A stretch of DNA of 64,000 bases. Origin: a bacterium (lineage in GTDB: Bacteria > 4484-113 > JAFGCY01). The position numbers were made by a program, and so were the translations under genes. Under the pieces are notes generated by a model that saw only the letters and a program-made list of their open reading frames with translations, was not told where the DNA came from and did not search any database. This document shows positions 8,583 through 17,260 of this stretch, one piece after another. The stretch is from assembly GCA_020849855.1 (NCBI GenBank), contig JADZFO010000027.1, forward strand, positions 66,585 through 130,584. The letters run 5' to 3'. Each line of letters starts with the position of its first letter. The stretch's first letter is position 1.

Positions 8583-8607
8583 CGCAAAAGTGTGTATAAC
8601 TTTTGCG
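8583..8607. promoter_or_regulatory. 25-bp inverted repeat upstream of pilC
   Basis: CGCAAAAGT and ACTTTTGCG form perfect 9-bp arms around a 7-bp centre (GTGTATA). A -10-like TATAAC (8595-8600) lies inside it and pilC starts 17 bp downstream. This is the classic placement of a repressor operator over a promoter, though a short hairpin in the transcript is also possible. Confidence 0.5.
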
Positions 8608-8624
8608 ACCAGCGGAGCAGACGT

Positions 8625-9857
8625 ATGGCGACTTTTACCTACAACGTCAGAACCTCCTCGGGTCAGGTGACCGCAGGTGTCCTCGCGGCGGAGAGCAGGG
8701 TTGACGCCCTGAACTCCCTGAGGGGCAAAGGATTCTATGTCCTCGACCTGGTCGAGCAGGATCCCGAAGCGGTAATTGACAAGGCGGGTTTTGGAGGCGG
8801 CCTTTTCCAGCGGGTCAGACTGCAGGAACTGGCGGTTTTCACCAAGCAGCTTGCTGCTATGGTCGGGGCGGGCATTCCGATTACGAAGTGCCTCACCACC
8901 CTGGCCCGGCAGCAGAAGAATGAGTACTTTGGCAAAGTTCTGAACGCGGTCAAGAACGACGTGGCTGCTGGCCTGTCGCTGTCCTCAGCGATGAGCAAGT
9001 ATCCGGGCGTCTTCAACGCCATGTTCATCAGCCTGCTGATCAGCGCTGAGGAGACCGGTACGCTTGATTCCACCCTGGAACAGCTTGCCGCCACCTTCGA
9101 GGCAGAAGTGGCCCTGCGCCACCAGATCAGCGCCGGCATGCGCTACCCCCAGATCGTGGCGGTAGCGGCCCTGATGGTCGTGGTGTTTGTGATGATCTTC
9201 GTGATCCCTCAGTTCAGCGAGATCTTCCGGACCCTGGGCGCGAAGCTGCCGCCGATTACGGCGGTGGTGGTGGGCCTGGCGGTCTTCATGAAGACCTACT
9301 GGTACATCATCATTCCGGCGATGTTCCTGCTGCCCTGGGTGCTGAAGTTCATCAATGCGATGCCCGGTGGACGGCAGTTCCTGGACCAGATCAAGCTCAA
9401 GTTGCCGGTCTTCGGTGACCTGAACAAGAAGATCATCCTGTCCCGCATGTCACGTGTGTTCGCCACTATGTTATCCGCAGGCGTGCCGATCCTCAAGGCG
9501 CTGACCATCGTGGAGCAGACCACTCTCAACGCGATTTATGAGAGTGCGTTCCAGAAGGTCCGCAATGCCGTAAAGGAAGGCCGCAATATCAGCGGGGAGC
9601 TGGAGAAGTTTCCGGCTTTGTTCCCGCCAATGGTAACGGCAATGATCGCAGTGGGAGAGGAGAGCGGTACCCTCGACCACATGCTGCTCAAGATCAACGA
9701 CTTCTACACCGTCGAAGTTGATACTACGGTGAAGAAGCTAACGTCTCTGATAGAGCCGGTGTTGATCGGAACCCTGGGCGTAATCATCGGTTTCATCGTT
9801 GTCGCCCTGTGGATGCCGCTGTTTAAGGTAATCGAGCTGATTCAACAGCTTGATTAA
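8625..9857 (+). CDS. pilC: Type IV pilus inner-membrane platform PilC
   Basis: A 410-residue GspF/PilC family polytopic membrane protein that couples the PilB/PilT motors to pilus assembly. Two T2SSF repeats are visible: one from about residue 60 (VRLQELAVFTKQLAAMVGAGIPI) and one from about 265 (ILSRMSRVFATMLSAGVPILKAL). Membrane segments lie near 170-190, 210-235 and at the C-terminus. ATG 8625 is preferred over the upstream frame because MATFTYNVRTSSG is a typical PilC beginning and GGAG lies at 8614-8617. It is separated from pilT by about 195 bp containing the inverted repeat at 8583-8607, so it probably has its own promoter. Confidence 0.93.
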   Translation: MATFTYNVRTSSGQVTAGVLAAESRVDALNSLRGKGFYVLDLVEQDPEAVIDKAGFGGGLFQRVRLQELAVFTKQLAAMVGAGIPITKCLTTLARQQKNEYFGKVLNAVKNDVAAGLSLSSAMSKYPGVFNAMFISLLISAEETGTLDSTLEQLAATFEAEVALRHQISAGMRYPQIVAVAALMVVVFVMIFVIPQFSEIFRTLGAKLPPITAVVVGLAVFMKTYWYIIIPAMFLLPWVLKFINAMPGGRQFLDQIKLKLPVFGDLNKKIILSRMSRVFATMLSAGVPILKALTIVEQTTLNAIYESAFQKVRNAVKEGRNISGELEKFPALFPPMVTAMIAVGEESGTLDHMLLKINDFYTVEVDTTVKKLTSLIEPVLIGTLGVIIGFIVVALWMPLFKVIELIQQLD

Positions 9858-9891
9858 GTTCCCAAACCAAACCGTTTCGGAGGATCCGACC

Positions 9892-10281
9892 ATGTTTAAC
9901 CGTTTCATGAAGAAGAGCAAGAAGGGCTTCAGCCTGATCGAGCTCCTGATTGTCATCGCGATCATTGGCATTATCGCCACTATCGCCATCCCGCTGCTGC
10001 TCAGCGCTCGCAACAACGCGATCAATGAGAAGGCCCGCAACTCCCTGCGCACCGTCGTCAGCGCCGAGGCTGCCTACTACGCCGCCAACGGTTCTTACGG
10101 CGCCATGGCCGCCCTGAACGCCGGCGGCTACCTGGACGACCGTTTTGCGGCCGATCCGGCTGACCTGGGCCAGGGCATCAGCGTGACCATCAACGCGGCC
10201 GGCCAGACCTACACCGCTTCCGCCACCGGCGCGACCCATGACTATGACGCCGACCAGACTGGCGAGATCGTCGAGAACTAA
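9892..10281 (+). CDS. pilA: Major type IV pilin PilA
   Basis: A 129-residue type IV pilin. It has a short basic leader, the cleavage motif KKGFSLIELLIVIAIIGIIA with Gly(-1), Phe(+1) and Glu(+5), then a long helix and a small C-terminal domain ending in a region rich in Asp and Thr. It lacks a Cys pair. ATG 9892 follows GGAGG at 9879-9883 with 8-nt spacing. It lies directly after pilC and before a very strong terminator, as expected for a highly expressed structural subunit. Confidence 0.93.
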   Translation: MFNRFMKKSKKGFSLIELLIVIAIIGIIATIAIPLLLSARNNAINEKARNSLRTVVSAEAAYYAANGSYGAMAALNAGGYLDDRFAADPADLGQGISVTINAAGQTYTASATGATHDYDADQTGEIVEN

Positions 10282-10347
10282 GTAAACCAAGGCGACTAAG
10301 CCTCGGTCATAACCAACCTTCGACTTCGCGAACGATAGCGAAACCTA

Positions 10348-10384
10348 CCCCCGGGGAGCGGGTCTCCCCGGGGGTTTCTGCTTT
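10348..10384 (+). terminator. Strong intrinsic terminator after pilA
   Basis: An 11-bp perfect stem, CCCCCGGGGAG / CTCCCCGGGGG (10348-10358 and 10364-10374), is followed by TTTCTGCTTTTCTT. The rest of the 373-bp gap (10282-10654) has no gene that I can support; it carries the pilM promoter and a DnaA box at its right end. Confidence 0.9.
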
Positions 10385-10560
10385 TCTTGGGTTAATCAAC
10401 CTGGCCCGTCTTCTCTTTGCCATGTGGCGTTGATCTACTTGAATTAATCTACACGCTTGTTTATGCGCACTTCCCGCTGCCAGCCTTCTGAACCCGCATC
10501 AGCAGTTACTTGAAGCCTTCAGGCGGCCGATTAAAGCCTAGTCAAATCTGGTGAACAAGA

Positions 10561-10601
10561 TGTGGATAAGCCTTGACCTTGTATAGCCATTGCCCTATAC
10601 T
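10561..10601 (+). promoter_or_regulatory. pilM operon promoter with adjacent DnaA box
   Basis: TTGACC (10573-10578), a 17-bp spacer and TATACT (10596-10601) form a near-consensus sigma70-type promoter about 54 bp before pilM. Three bases upstream of the -35 is TGTGGATAA (10561-10569), an exact match to the DnaA-box consensus in reverse orientation. One such 9-mer is expected about every two windows by chance, so DnaA control is only a suggestion. Confidence 0.75.
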
Positions 10602-10654
10602 CGCTGCTGGGGTACTGGCCGTCCCACGGCGGCCAAATAAAACGGAAGACGGGG

Positions 10655-11725
10655 TTGAGGGTGAGTACAAGTAGCCTGAGCAAGTACGCCGCCTCTGGTC
10701 TCCTGGGGATGCACTTTACGCCGGAAGAACTCTTCATCGGCGTAGGCCACAGGCAGGGCCGGACCTATCACATCGGCAACCTTGGCTGTGTGGACATCCG
10801 TCCGCACATGCTGGAGGGCGGCGAGTTCAACTTTGGCACCCTGGTGCCGGCAATCCAGAGCGCGCTGAGCGAATACAAGGTTCGCACGCGCCGGGCGGTG
10901 TTCAGCTTCCCGGTGAAGTTCCCCTGGATCCGCGTGCTGGAAGTGCCGGCGGTGCCGGACCGCGAGCTGTCGCGTATCGTGCGGCTCGAGGTGGAGCGCC
11001 TTTATCTGGACTCCACAGTGGACAAGCTGATTGACTTCTATCCGCTGGAGTCGCAGAAGGACGCCGGCCCCGGCGGGACCATGAAGGTCCTTTCAGTGGC
11101 CATTCCCCGTAACTCCGTGGCGCCCTATGTCGAGCTGCTGCACCAGGCCCGCCTCGAGACTGTCGGCGTGGACCTGGCGGAAGTCAGTGTGCTGAAGCTG
11201 GCCGCGATGCAGGGCATCAACTTCGGCGATGGCATCACCCTGGTCCTGAACTTCAACATGCAGAGCACCGACCTGCTGCTGCTGGAGAACGACACCCTGC
11301 AGCTGGTCCGTAAAGTCGGACAGGGCAAGCAGCAGCTGCGCGAGGTCTTCGCCCGCGGCCTGCCCGCGGACAACCTGGCCCGCGAGGACCTGGGCAAGCT
11401 GGAGTGCCGCGTGCCCTCAGAATTCGTCCGCCTGGCCAACGACTATGTCTCATCCCTGCTGGGAGAGATCCGCCGCTCCATTGAGTTCTATCTGACCGAG
11501 CTCAAGCGCGCGGAGGGCAACGTTTCCAAGGTGGTCGTGGCCGGCAGCGGCTACTGGCCGATGAACCTGACCGAGATCCTGGGCCAGCAGCTGCACCTGC
11601 CGCTCATTGACCTTAACTTTGAGCGCCTGCCCAATGTGGTGTGTGACACGGCCTTCGGGCCGTCCTTCCCGGCACTGGGGGTCTACGCCCCGGTTGTCGG
11701 ATCAGTCCTGGCGGGGGTGGCGTGA
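10655..11725 (+). CDS. pilM: Pilus assembly protein PilM
   Basis: A 356-residue actin-like ATPase of the PilM family, a cytoplasmic ring component that binds the N-terminus of PilN and links the motor to the PilNOP alignment complex. Visible family features are the early SGLLGMHFTPEELFIG segment, SLLGEIRRSIEFYLTE and VVVAGSGYWPMNLTEILG near the C-terminus (the ATPase fold's last glycine loop). The start is TTG 10655 (GGAAG at 10644-10648) or GTG 10661. It is the first gene of a pilM-N-O-P operon. Confidence 0.88.
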   Translation: MRVSTSSLSKYAASGLLGMHFTPEELFIGVGHRQGRTYHIGNLGCVDIRPHMLEGGEFNFGTLVPAIQSALSEYKVRTRRAVFSFPVKFPWIRVLEVPAVPDRELSRIVRLEVERLYLDSTVDKLIDFYPLESQKDAGPGGTMKVLSVAIPRNSVAPYVELLHQARLETVGVDLAEVSVLKLAAMQGINFGDGITLVLNFNMQSTDLLLLENDTLQLVRKVGQGKQQLREVFARGLPADNLAREDLGKLECRVPSEFVRLANDYVSSLLGEIRRSIEFYLTELKRAEGNVSKVVVAGSGYWPMNLTEILGQQLHLPLIDLNFERLPNVVCDTAFGPSFPALGVYAPVVGSVLAGVA

Positions 11726-12594
11726 TGAACAGCAATTATTCACGCATACAGATCAACCTGCTGCCTTCCGAGCTTAAGCCGGGCCCCTCAGTACGCTTCG
11801 GGGTGCTGCTCAGCTTCCTGTGCATCTCGGCGGTGCTGGCCTACATCATGATTGACAGCGTGATCAGCCTGAACCGCATGGCCTACTACAAGGAGTCCAA
11901 CGAGGAGCTCAAGACGCAGATCGCGCAGCGGCAGGTTGACGAGAAGTTCTACAACGAGCTGATTGCAATCAAGGACAGCGTGGATTCCTACGGGCGCCTG
12001 ATTTCCATGGCCTCCGTGGACTACGTGGAAATGCCCCTGATCATGGAGCGCATGTCGGCCCTGCTGCCGGAAGGCGTCTTCCTGCGCGGCGTGTCCAATG
12101 ACAAGCCGGCTGAGGGCTCCAACTATGTCGTGCTGCGTTTTCTGCTCTCGGCGGCCAAGGAAGACCCTGCGCTGCTGACGCGCACCCTGGACAACTTCAA
12201 GAACGACATCTACCTGAACGACTGCTACATGTCTGACGCGGAGGTGCGCGAACAGGGCCTGCAGGACCGCCTGGAGGAGTTCGGCATCAACTGGAACGCC
12301 AGCGCCAGCAGTGATGAGGGTCCGCAGCTGCTGACCAACCTGATCGAGTTCGAAATCCAGGCCCGCGTGGTCCGTCCGCTGGACACCGAAGGCCGCGCCC
12401 GGGTGCTTGACAACAGCTCCAAGCTGACCGAGATCACCTTCAAGACCCCGCCGCCCAAGGAAGACAAGGACGCCAAGGGCAAGAAGAAGAAGAAGAAGAC
12501 CAAGGAAGAACGCCGGGCAGAGGAAGAGGCCGCGGCCCACTCCGGCGGCCTGCCGCCGTCCGCCACTGAAGGCGCTGAGGAGGGCTCGAAGTAA
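11725..12594 (+). CDS. pilN: Pilus alignment protein PilN-like
   Basis: A bitopic inner-membrane protein of about 289 residues. The N-terminal RIQINLLPSE is the PilN motif that docks into PilM. One membrane helix (about residues 25-50) follows, then a coiled-coil and a PilN-type periplasmic domain (VEMPLIMERMSALLPEGVFL). It is longer than typical PilN (about 200 residues) because of a C-terminal extension ending in a run of lysines and a Glu/Ala-rich tail. The ATG at 11725 overlaps the pilM stop (a GTG at 11722 is also possible), so translation is coupled. Confidence 0.82.
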   Translation: MNSNYSRIQINLLPSELKPGPSVRFGVLLSFLCISAVLAYIMIDSVISLNRMAYYKESNEELKTQIAQRQVDEKFYNELIAIKDSVDSYGRLISMASVDYVEMPLIMERMSALLPEGVFLRGVSNDKPAEGSNYVVLRFLLSAAKEDPALLTRTLDNFKNDIYLNDCYMSDAEVREQGLQDRLEEFGINWNASASSDEGPQLLTNLIEFEIQARVVRPLDTEGRARVLDNSSKLTEITFKTPPPKEDKDAKGKKKKKKTKEERRAEEEAAAHSGGLPPSATEGAEEGSK

Positions 12595-13529
12595 TGCGTG
12601 CCAACATGACTCTCTTCATCATCATCGGCGCCTGCATCCTGGTGGCCGTCGCCTACACCTTCCTCGGCAAGATGAAGCTGGACGAGCTGGTGGCCACTGC
12701 GCGCTCGGAGAACGAAAGCCTGACCGCGCAGCGCGATCTGATCGTCAAGCACACCCAGGAAATCCCGGTGTTGGCCAAGCAGCAGGGCAAGTGGCTGGAG
12801 TCGCTGGAGCTCTTCCGCGACGCCATTCCCAACGAGATCAACGACCACGTTTTCTTCACCAACCTGTCCCGTGAAATGGCCAGCCACAACGTCAGGATGC
12901 TGGGCGTCAAGCTCGGCTCCGGCGGTCAGTGGATGGGCAAGATCCGCGACGAGCAGGCCGAGCATCTCGACGGTATCGGCGTGGACGTCAAGGCGGCCAA
13001 GCAGGTCAAGATCGCTTACTACTCCATCAAGCTGGTAGGCGAGTACGACCAGGTCCTGACCGTGTTCGAGAACCTCAAGCGCTACCGCCGCCTCTACACG
13101 ATCGACCAGATCACCAGCCCTACCGGTGGAGCGGCCGGCACCGTCACCCAGGTGCTCAACTCCAATGAAACCGGCATCGAGGTTACGGGCAAGATCTACT
13201 ACGGTATTCCCGAGGACTTCATCAATACCGATGAGCTCATCGCGAAGATCATCCGCAACCTGATCGGCCCGGCGGCGACAAAGATCCAGCGCAATGTCGG
13301 CGGACGGGGTCAGGAGCTGCTTAACAGCAGCTCGCCCGAGTCGCGGACCCAGCTCGACCGTCCGGCGGCTGACCTGGGCGTCAGCTCCTCCGAGGAGGCC
13401 AGCAGTCCCGCGCCGGATTCAGAGTCCGAGGTGGAGACAGACACCAAGACCGGCTGGGAGTTCGTTCCCGGTGTGGCGGCGGCATCCAGCCCCGCGCAGG
13501 AAACAGCGGCTGCGGGTGCGGCCGGTTAA
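12594..13529 (+). CDS. pilO: Pilus alignment protein PilO-like
   Basis: A 311-residue bitopic inner-membrane protein. One N-terminal helix (LFIIIGACILVAVAYTFLG) is followed by a coiled-coil (LVATARSENESLTAQRD) and a PilO-like domain (LFRDAIPNEINDHVFFTNLSREMASHNV). It should heterodimerise with PilN in the periplasm. The C-terminal 70 residues are Ser/Glu-rich and look disordered. It starts in a TAATG overlap with pilN, so the order pilM-N-O is strictly coupled. Confidence 0.8.
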   Translation: MRANMTLFIIIGACILVAVAYTFLGKMKLDELVATARSENESLTAQRDLIVKHTQEIPVLAKQQGKWLESLELFRDAIPNEINDHVFFTNLSREMASHNVRMLGVKLGSGGQWMGKIRDEQAEHLDGIGVDVKAAKQVKIAYYSIKLVGEYDQVLTVFENLKRYRRLYTIDQITSPTGGAAGTVTQVLNSNETGIEVTGKIYYGIPEDFINTDELIAKIIRNLIGPAATKIQRNVGGRGQELLNSSSPESRTQLDRPAADLGVSSSEEASSPAPDSESEVETDTKTGWEFVPGVAAASSPAQETAAAGAAG

Positions 13530-13541
13530 GAGGTAACTGAG

Positions 13542-14702
13542 ATGAATGAAGGCCGCAAGACAAACGTGACCCAGATCCTGCTGCTGGTAGGCCTGCTTGG
13601 CGCGCTGACATTCATGGTCTTCCGGGTCATGCTGCCGCAGATGAACGCCAACAAGGAGCGCGAGGAGCGCCGCGCCGCGCGCCGCGCATCCAGCGCCGGG
13701 GCTGAGGACACCGCGGCCGGCAACGGCGTCACCAAGATGCCGGTGGTGCCCACCACCTCCGGCTCCGGCAGCCAGAAGGCCATTGCGCGGGCAGAGTCGG
13801 AGTACCGCCTCAACCCCAACCAGTTCCGGGTCTTCAGCATCGATCCGCCGAAGAACCCCTTCGGCCAGAACGAAGCCTGGTATGCCGACACACTCAAGGA
13901 GCTGCCGGGCTATCCGCAGCTGCGTGACAGCGGCTACCTGGACAGCTCAGCTCCTTACCTGCCTCCGGTGCCTGAGGTGCTGGATCCTTCGCGCCAGTGG
14001 TCCCGTGTGGTGATCCAGCGCGACAAGAGCAGCTCCAACATGGAAATCTCCGGCGCCAGCGCGGATGGCTCGCTGAACACGACGGTCTCGCTCAGCGAAG
14101 GCACGGCCGGTGAGGACCGCGTCGAGTGGACACCCGAAATCGGCATCCCGCTCAGCGCCCTGACCGTTCCGGGCTGGGACCAGCAGTATCCCGAGCAGGC
14201 GGCCATGATGCGTGGCCTGATCCCTAAGCCCAGCGACGCGGCCGCCAGGGACAACTCCAAGGCGCCCGGCGGGCTGGACCGTTCCTCGGATCTCTTTATT
14301 GGCGACAGCTACACCGGCCTGCAGGTCCCGGGCGATGGCAGCCCCGGCGATGCGCTGGGCGATGGCCAAAGCCAGGGCGACAGCATTGCCTGCACCGGCA
14401 TCAACCGCCAGGGCAAGCGCGCTTCGGCCATCATGGTACTGAACGGCAAGTCCTACATCGTCTCCGAAGGATCGGTCCTGCCGACGCATTACCAGGTCCT
14501 GGAGATCAAGGGCGACGGCGTTGTGATCACCGACCTCAAGGATGGCAGCTCGCGCTGGGTTGAGGTCAGCTCCGCGCAGCGCGAGGGCCGCAATGGCTCA
14601 AAGAAGAAGAACAACGATGAGCCGGCCAAGCCGGCTGACGACGCTGAGGAGCAGCCTGAAACTGTCATCGCACCGGCAGACCTGCCGGTCTTCGTCCGCT
14701 AG
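13542..14702 (+). CDS. PilP-position inner-membrane protein
   Basis: A 386-residue protein in the slot where PilP is normally encoded (pilM-N-O-P-Q). It has one N-terminal membrane helix (ILLLVGLLGALTFMVFRVML), a basic and Ser-rich linker, a long Pro/Ser/Gly-rich middle and a small C-terminal domain. That domain (MVLNGKSYIVSEGSVL, then VVITDLKDGS) resembles the GspC/PilP homology domain that contacts the secretin. It lacks a lipobox, unlike most PilP proteins, and is twice their length, so the assignment rests mainly on position and this small domain. It is the last gene of the pilM operon. Confidence 0.65.
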   Translation: MNEGRKTNVTQILLLVGLLGALTFMVFRVMLPQMNANKEREERRAARRASSAGAEDTAAGNGVTKMPVVPTTSGSGSQKAIARAESEYRLNPNQFRVFSIDPPKNPFGQNEAWYADTLKELPGYPQLRDSGYLDSSAPYLPPVPEVLDPSRQWSRVVIQRDKSSSNMEISGASADGSLNTTVSLSEGTAGEDRVEWTPEIGIPLSALTVPGWDQQYPEQAAMMRGLIPKPSDAAARDNSKAPGGLDRSSDLFIGDSYTGLQVPGDGSPGDALGDGQSQGDSIACTGINRQGKRASAIMVLNGKSYIVSEGSVLPTHYQVLEIKGDGVVITDLKDGSSRWVEVSSAQREGRNGSKKKNNDEPAKPADDAEEQPETVIAPADLPVFVR

Positions 14703-14747
14703 GGCTGCTCAGCCGTAGCTGCTGACGGCATGGCTTATCGCCTCGTG

Positions 14748-14776
14748 TTGACAGTTTTGGGATAAGTCTGTAGACT
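14748..14776 (+). promoter_or_regulatory. pilQ promoter
   Basis: TTGACA (14748-14753), a 17-bp spacer and TAGACT (14771-14776) form a strong sigma70-type promoter about 68 bp before the secretin start, so pilQ can be expressed separately from pilMNOP. Confidence 0.75.
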
Positions 14777-14843
14777 GAACACCTGCGTACAATCGGAACC
14801 TACTGCCGGTGAGGCAGAATACACTTCGAGAGAGGGTTGAGAA

Positions 14844-17102
14844 GTGAGAGGGGCCGGACGTGCCGCGCTGGTTAGCGCATACATTGGAGGGTTGCTGTGC
14901 TTGTTCGTCCTTGGCACTGCGCGTGCTGAGGAGGGCGGAGCCACGGCTGCCTTGGTTGGCCTTAAGGCCAAACTAACTGACCAGGGAGCTGTAATCCAGC
15001 TTCATACATCTGAGTCAGTCAGCTTTACGGTGGACCGTTTCGCCATTGACCCCTCGGTCACTGTCTGGTCCTCCGCCCTGGCTCCGGAGTTCGACAGCTC
15101 GAACCCCGAGCTTGACCTCGAGCATTTCCGCCTGGGCACACTGGTGACCGGCGCGGAGATGGTCCGCGGGTCCGCGCGCAGCGGCCTGCGCTTTTCCGTC
15201 AGTTCCGATGCCGACCGCAGCAAGGCCTTCGTGGTCAAGCGCGATGGCGTGTGCGAACTGACGATTCCCTACATTTCCGGCGCGGCCCGTCCGCTGACGC
15301 TGGCTTTCGGTAGCGAGATGGTTCTCGAGCCGGTGGCAGCCGAGGCTGAGGACGCAGCCCCTGAGCTGGAAATCAACGCTGAGCCCGCCAGCTGGTCAGA
15401 CGCTCCCGAGGGCGGCTTTGCCGCGCCCGGTGAGAGCCTGTCCAACTCGGCAACGGTGAACTACCAGCTCAGCGAGCCGCTGGCTGCTGAGGACCTGAAC
15501 TTCAGCGCAGGCGGCGACGAGGAGGAGTTCTACGCTCCCTACGGCGAACCGCAGATCAGCATGCCCCGCGAGGAGGCTGCCGGTACGCAGGTGAACGCCG
15601 AGATGCCGCAGAAGTCGCGCGTCACCCTGGGCAGCAAGGCCAAGCTCAACCTGAAAGATGAGCACTCGGCCCCGGTCATGGACATGATGCCGACCAGCTA
15701 CAGTGGCAAGTCCGCCCTCAGCGGCATGTCGCTGGAGCTCTTTGAAATCGTCGATACCCCACTGGACGAGGCCATCACCTTGCTGGTCGCGCCCAGTGAC
15801 ATGAACATCATTGTCGACTCCAGCGTGGGCGACAACGCGGTGTCACTCAGCTTCAAGCAGGGCCAGACAGACCTTAAGGGCGCCCTGGACCTGCTGACCA
15901 AGGCCTATGGCCTGGACTATGTGGTTGAGGCCGGCACTATTGTTGTCGCGGCCAAGGACAAGATCAGCGGCTCCTTCATCACTCTGGAGAGCCGCGTCTT
16001 TGAGCTGTCCTATGCCGACCCCCTGCGTGTCAAGACCATCGTTGAGAACGCGCTCTTCAAGACCGACCCGGCCGCGGTGAACACCAGCCCGGAGAAGATC
16101 TTCGTTTACGGCGGTGAGAACTTCACTGACCCCAACGAAGGCTCTAAGGGTGCCAGCCGTGGCGGTGGCGCGGGTGCTGCTGGCGCTGGCGCTGAAGGCG
16201 CGGGCGGCGAAGGCGGCGGCGGTGGTGAGGGCGGCGGCGAGTCACGCCTCAACAACATCGAGGACATCAACACGAACATGAGCTCGGCCCCGCCGAACGC
16301 CATCGTGGCCTACTGCTCGGCGGACAAGATGAAGCTCGTCGAGGAGATGGTCGCCAAGCTGGACCGCAAGCCGACCATCGTCGAGCTTGAAGTGCGCGTC
16401 TGCGAGATCAGCGATACAGATCTCAAGGATCTCGGCCTGGTGGTGCAGGACGGCGACCGCAACAACCGCTCCGAGGGTGTCACCGAGACCTGGAGCGAAG
16501 CCCCGAGCGGCCGCGACCTGGACCTGGACGGCAACCTGAGCTTCGAGTCCTTCAGCATCGGCTCCTTCCTGCGCGGCGGCCTGAACTTCCAGGCCCGCCT
16601 GAACACCCTGATCGAGAACGGCAAGGTTGAGACCCTGGCCCAGCCGGTGCTCTCCACCGTAATCGACAAGCAGGCCAAGTACTTCGCCGGTGAGCGCATC
16701 CCCTATGTGGCCCGCGTCAGCATCACGAACAACACCATCCAGCAGGAAGTGGAGTTCATCGATGTGGGCGTCACCCTGTCCTTCAAGCCGCGCATGGACG
16801 AGAACGGCAACCTGACCATCCAGGTCGACCCCGCGGTCAGCAGCCTGGTTGAGTTCGTGCCGATCGGCGGCGGCGCCGTCGCCCCGCGCACCCTGGACCG
16901 TCAGATGTCCACCACGGTGCGTGTGGAAGACTGCGAGCCCTTCGTCATGGCCGGCCTGATCAGCAAGCGCGAGAAGGAAACCATCTCGAAGATCCCGGGT
17001 CTGGGCGACCTGCCCTGGATCGGCCGCTGGTTCCGCAACAAGAACGTCGACAACCAGCGTACGGAAGTGGTTGTCATCGTTACTCCCAAGCTGCAGAAAT
17101 AA
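14844..17102 (+). CDS. pilQ: Secretin PilQ/GspD-like outer-membrane channel
   Basis: A 752-residue secretin, the outer-membrane ring through which the pilus passes. A signal peptide ends near ARA-EE at about residue 28. An AMIN-like beta domain (about 35-150) is followed by a Ser/Glu-rich linker and N-domains (about 300-405, with LDEAITLLVAPSDMNIIVD). A Gly-rich insert lies at about 433-466, and the C-terminal secretin domain runs from about 570 to the end, finishing in LPWIGRWFRNK and TEVVVIVTPKL as secretins do. The start is GTG 14844 after a purine-rich stretch. It shows that the cell has an outer membrane. The Gly-rich insert is unusual and sits in an N3-like subdomain. Confidence 0.9.
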   Translation: MRGAGRAALVSAYIGGLLCLFVLGTARAEEGGATAALVGLKAKLTDQGAVIQLHTSESVSFTVDRFAIDPSVTVWSSALAPEFDSSNPELDLEHFRLGTLVTGAEMVRGSARSGLRFSVSSDADRSKAFVVKRDGVCELTIPYISGAARPLTLAFGSEMVLEPVAAEAEDAAPELEINAEPASWSDAPEGGFAAPGESLSNSATVNYQLSEPLAAEDLNFSAGGDEEEFYAPYGEPQISMPREEAAGTQVNAEMPQKSRVTLGSKAKLNLKDEHSAPVMDMMPTSYSGKSALSGMSLELFEIVDTPLDEAITLLVAPSDMNIIVDSSVGDNAVSLSFKQGQTDLKGALDLLTKAYGLDYVVEAGTIVVAAKDKISGSFITLESRVFELSYADPLRVKTIVENALFKTDPAAVNTSPEKIFVYGGENFTDPNEGSKGASRGGGAGAAGAGAEGAGGEGGGGGEGGGESRLNNIEDINTNMSSAPPNAIVAYCSADKMKLVEEMVAKLDRKPTIVELEVRVCEISDTDLKDLGLVVQDGDRNNRSEGVTETWSEAPSGRDLDLDGNLSFESFSIGSFLRGGLNFQARLNTLIENGKVETLAQPVLSTVIDKQAKYFAGERIPYVARVSITNNTIQQEVEFIDVGVTLSFKPRMDENGNLTIQVDPAVSSLVEFVPIGGGAVAPRTLDRQMSTTVRVEDCEPFVMAGLISKREKETISKIPGLGDLPWIGRWFRNKNVDNQRTEVVVIVTPKLQK

Positions 17103-17142
17103 CGTCAAGTGGCGCCTCCGGGCGGCACCCCTCTTGAACTAT

Positions 17143-17184
17143 GCGCCCCGTGGGACTCTCTCCCCGCGGGGCGCGTTGCTTTTC
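17143..17184 (+). terminator. Terminator after pilQ
   Basis: GCGCCCCG (17143-17150) pairs with CGGGGCGC (17167-17174), the stem is extended by GGG/CCC, and GTTGCTTTTCT follows. It closes the pilus locus ahead of the convergent crotonase gene. Confidence 0.75.
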
Positions 17185-17260
17185 TGTGGCCAGGTGCCTG
17201 CAGCAGCGGTCTGCCTCTGCAAGTGGAGGATCCTGCAGCTGATCCCGCGGCTGGCGCCGT

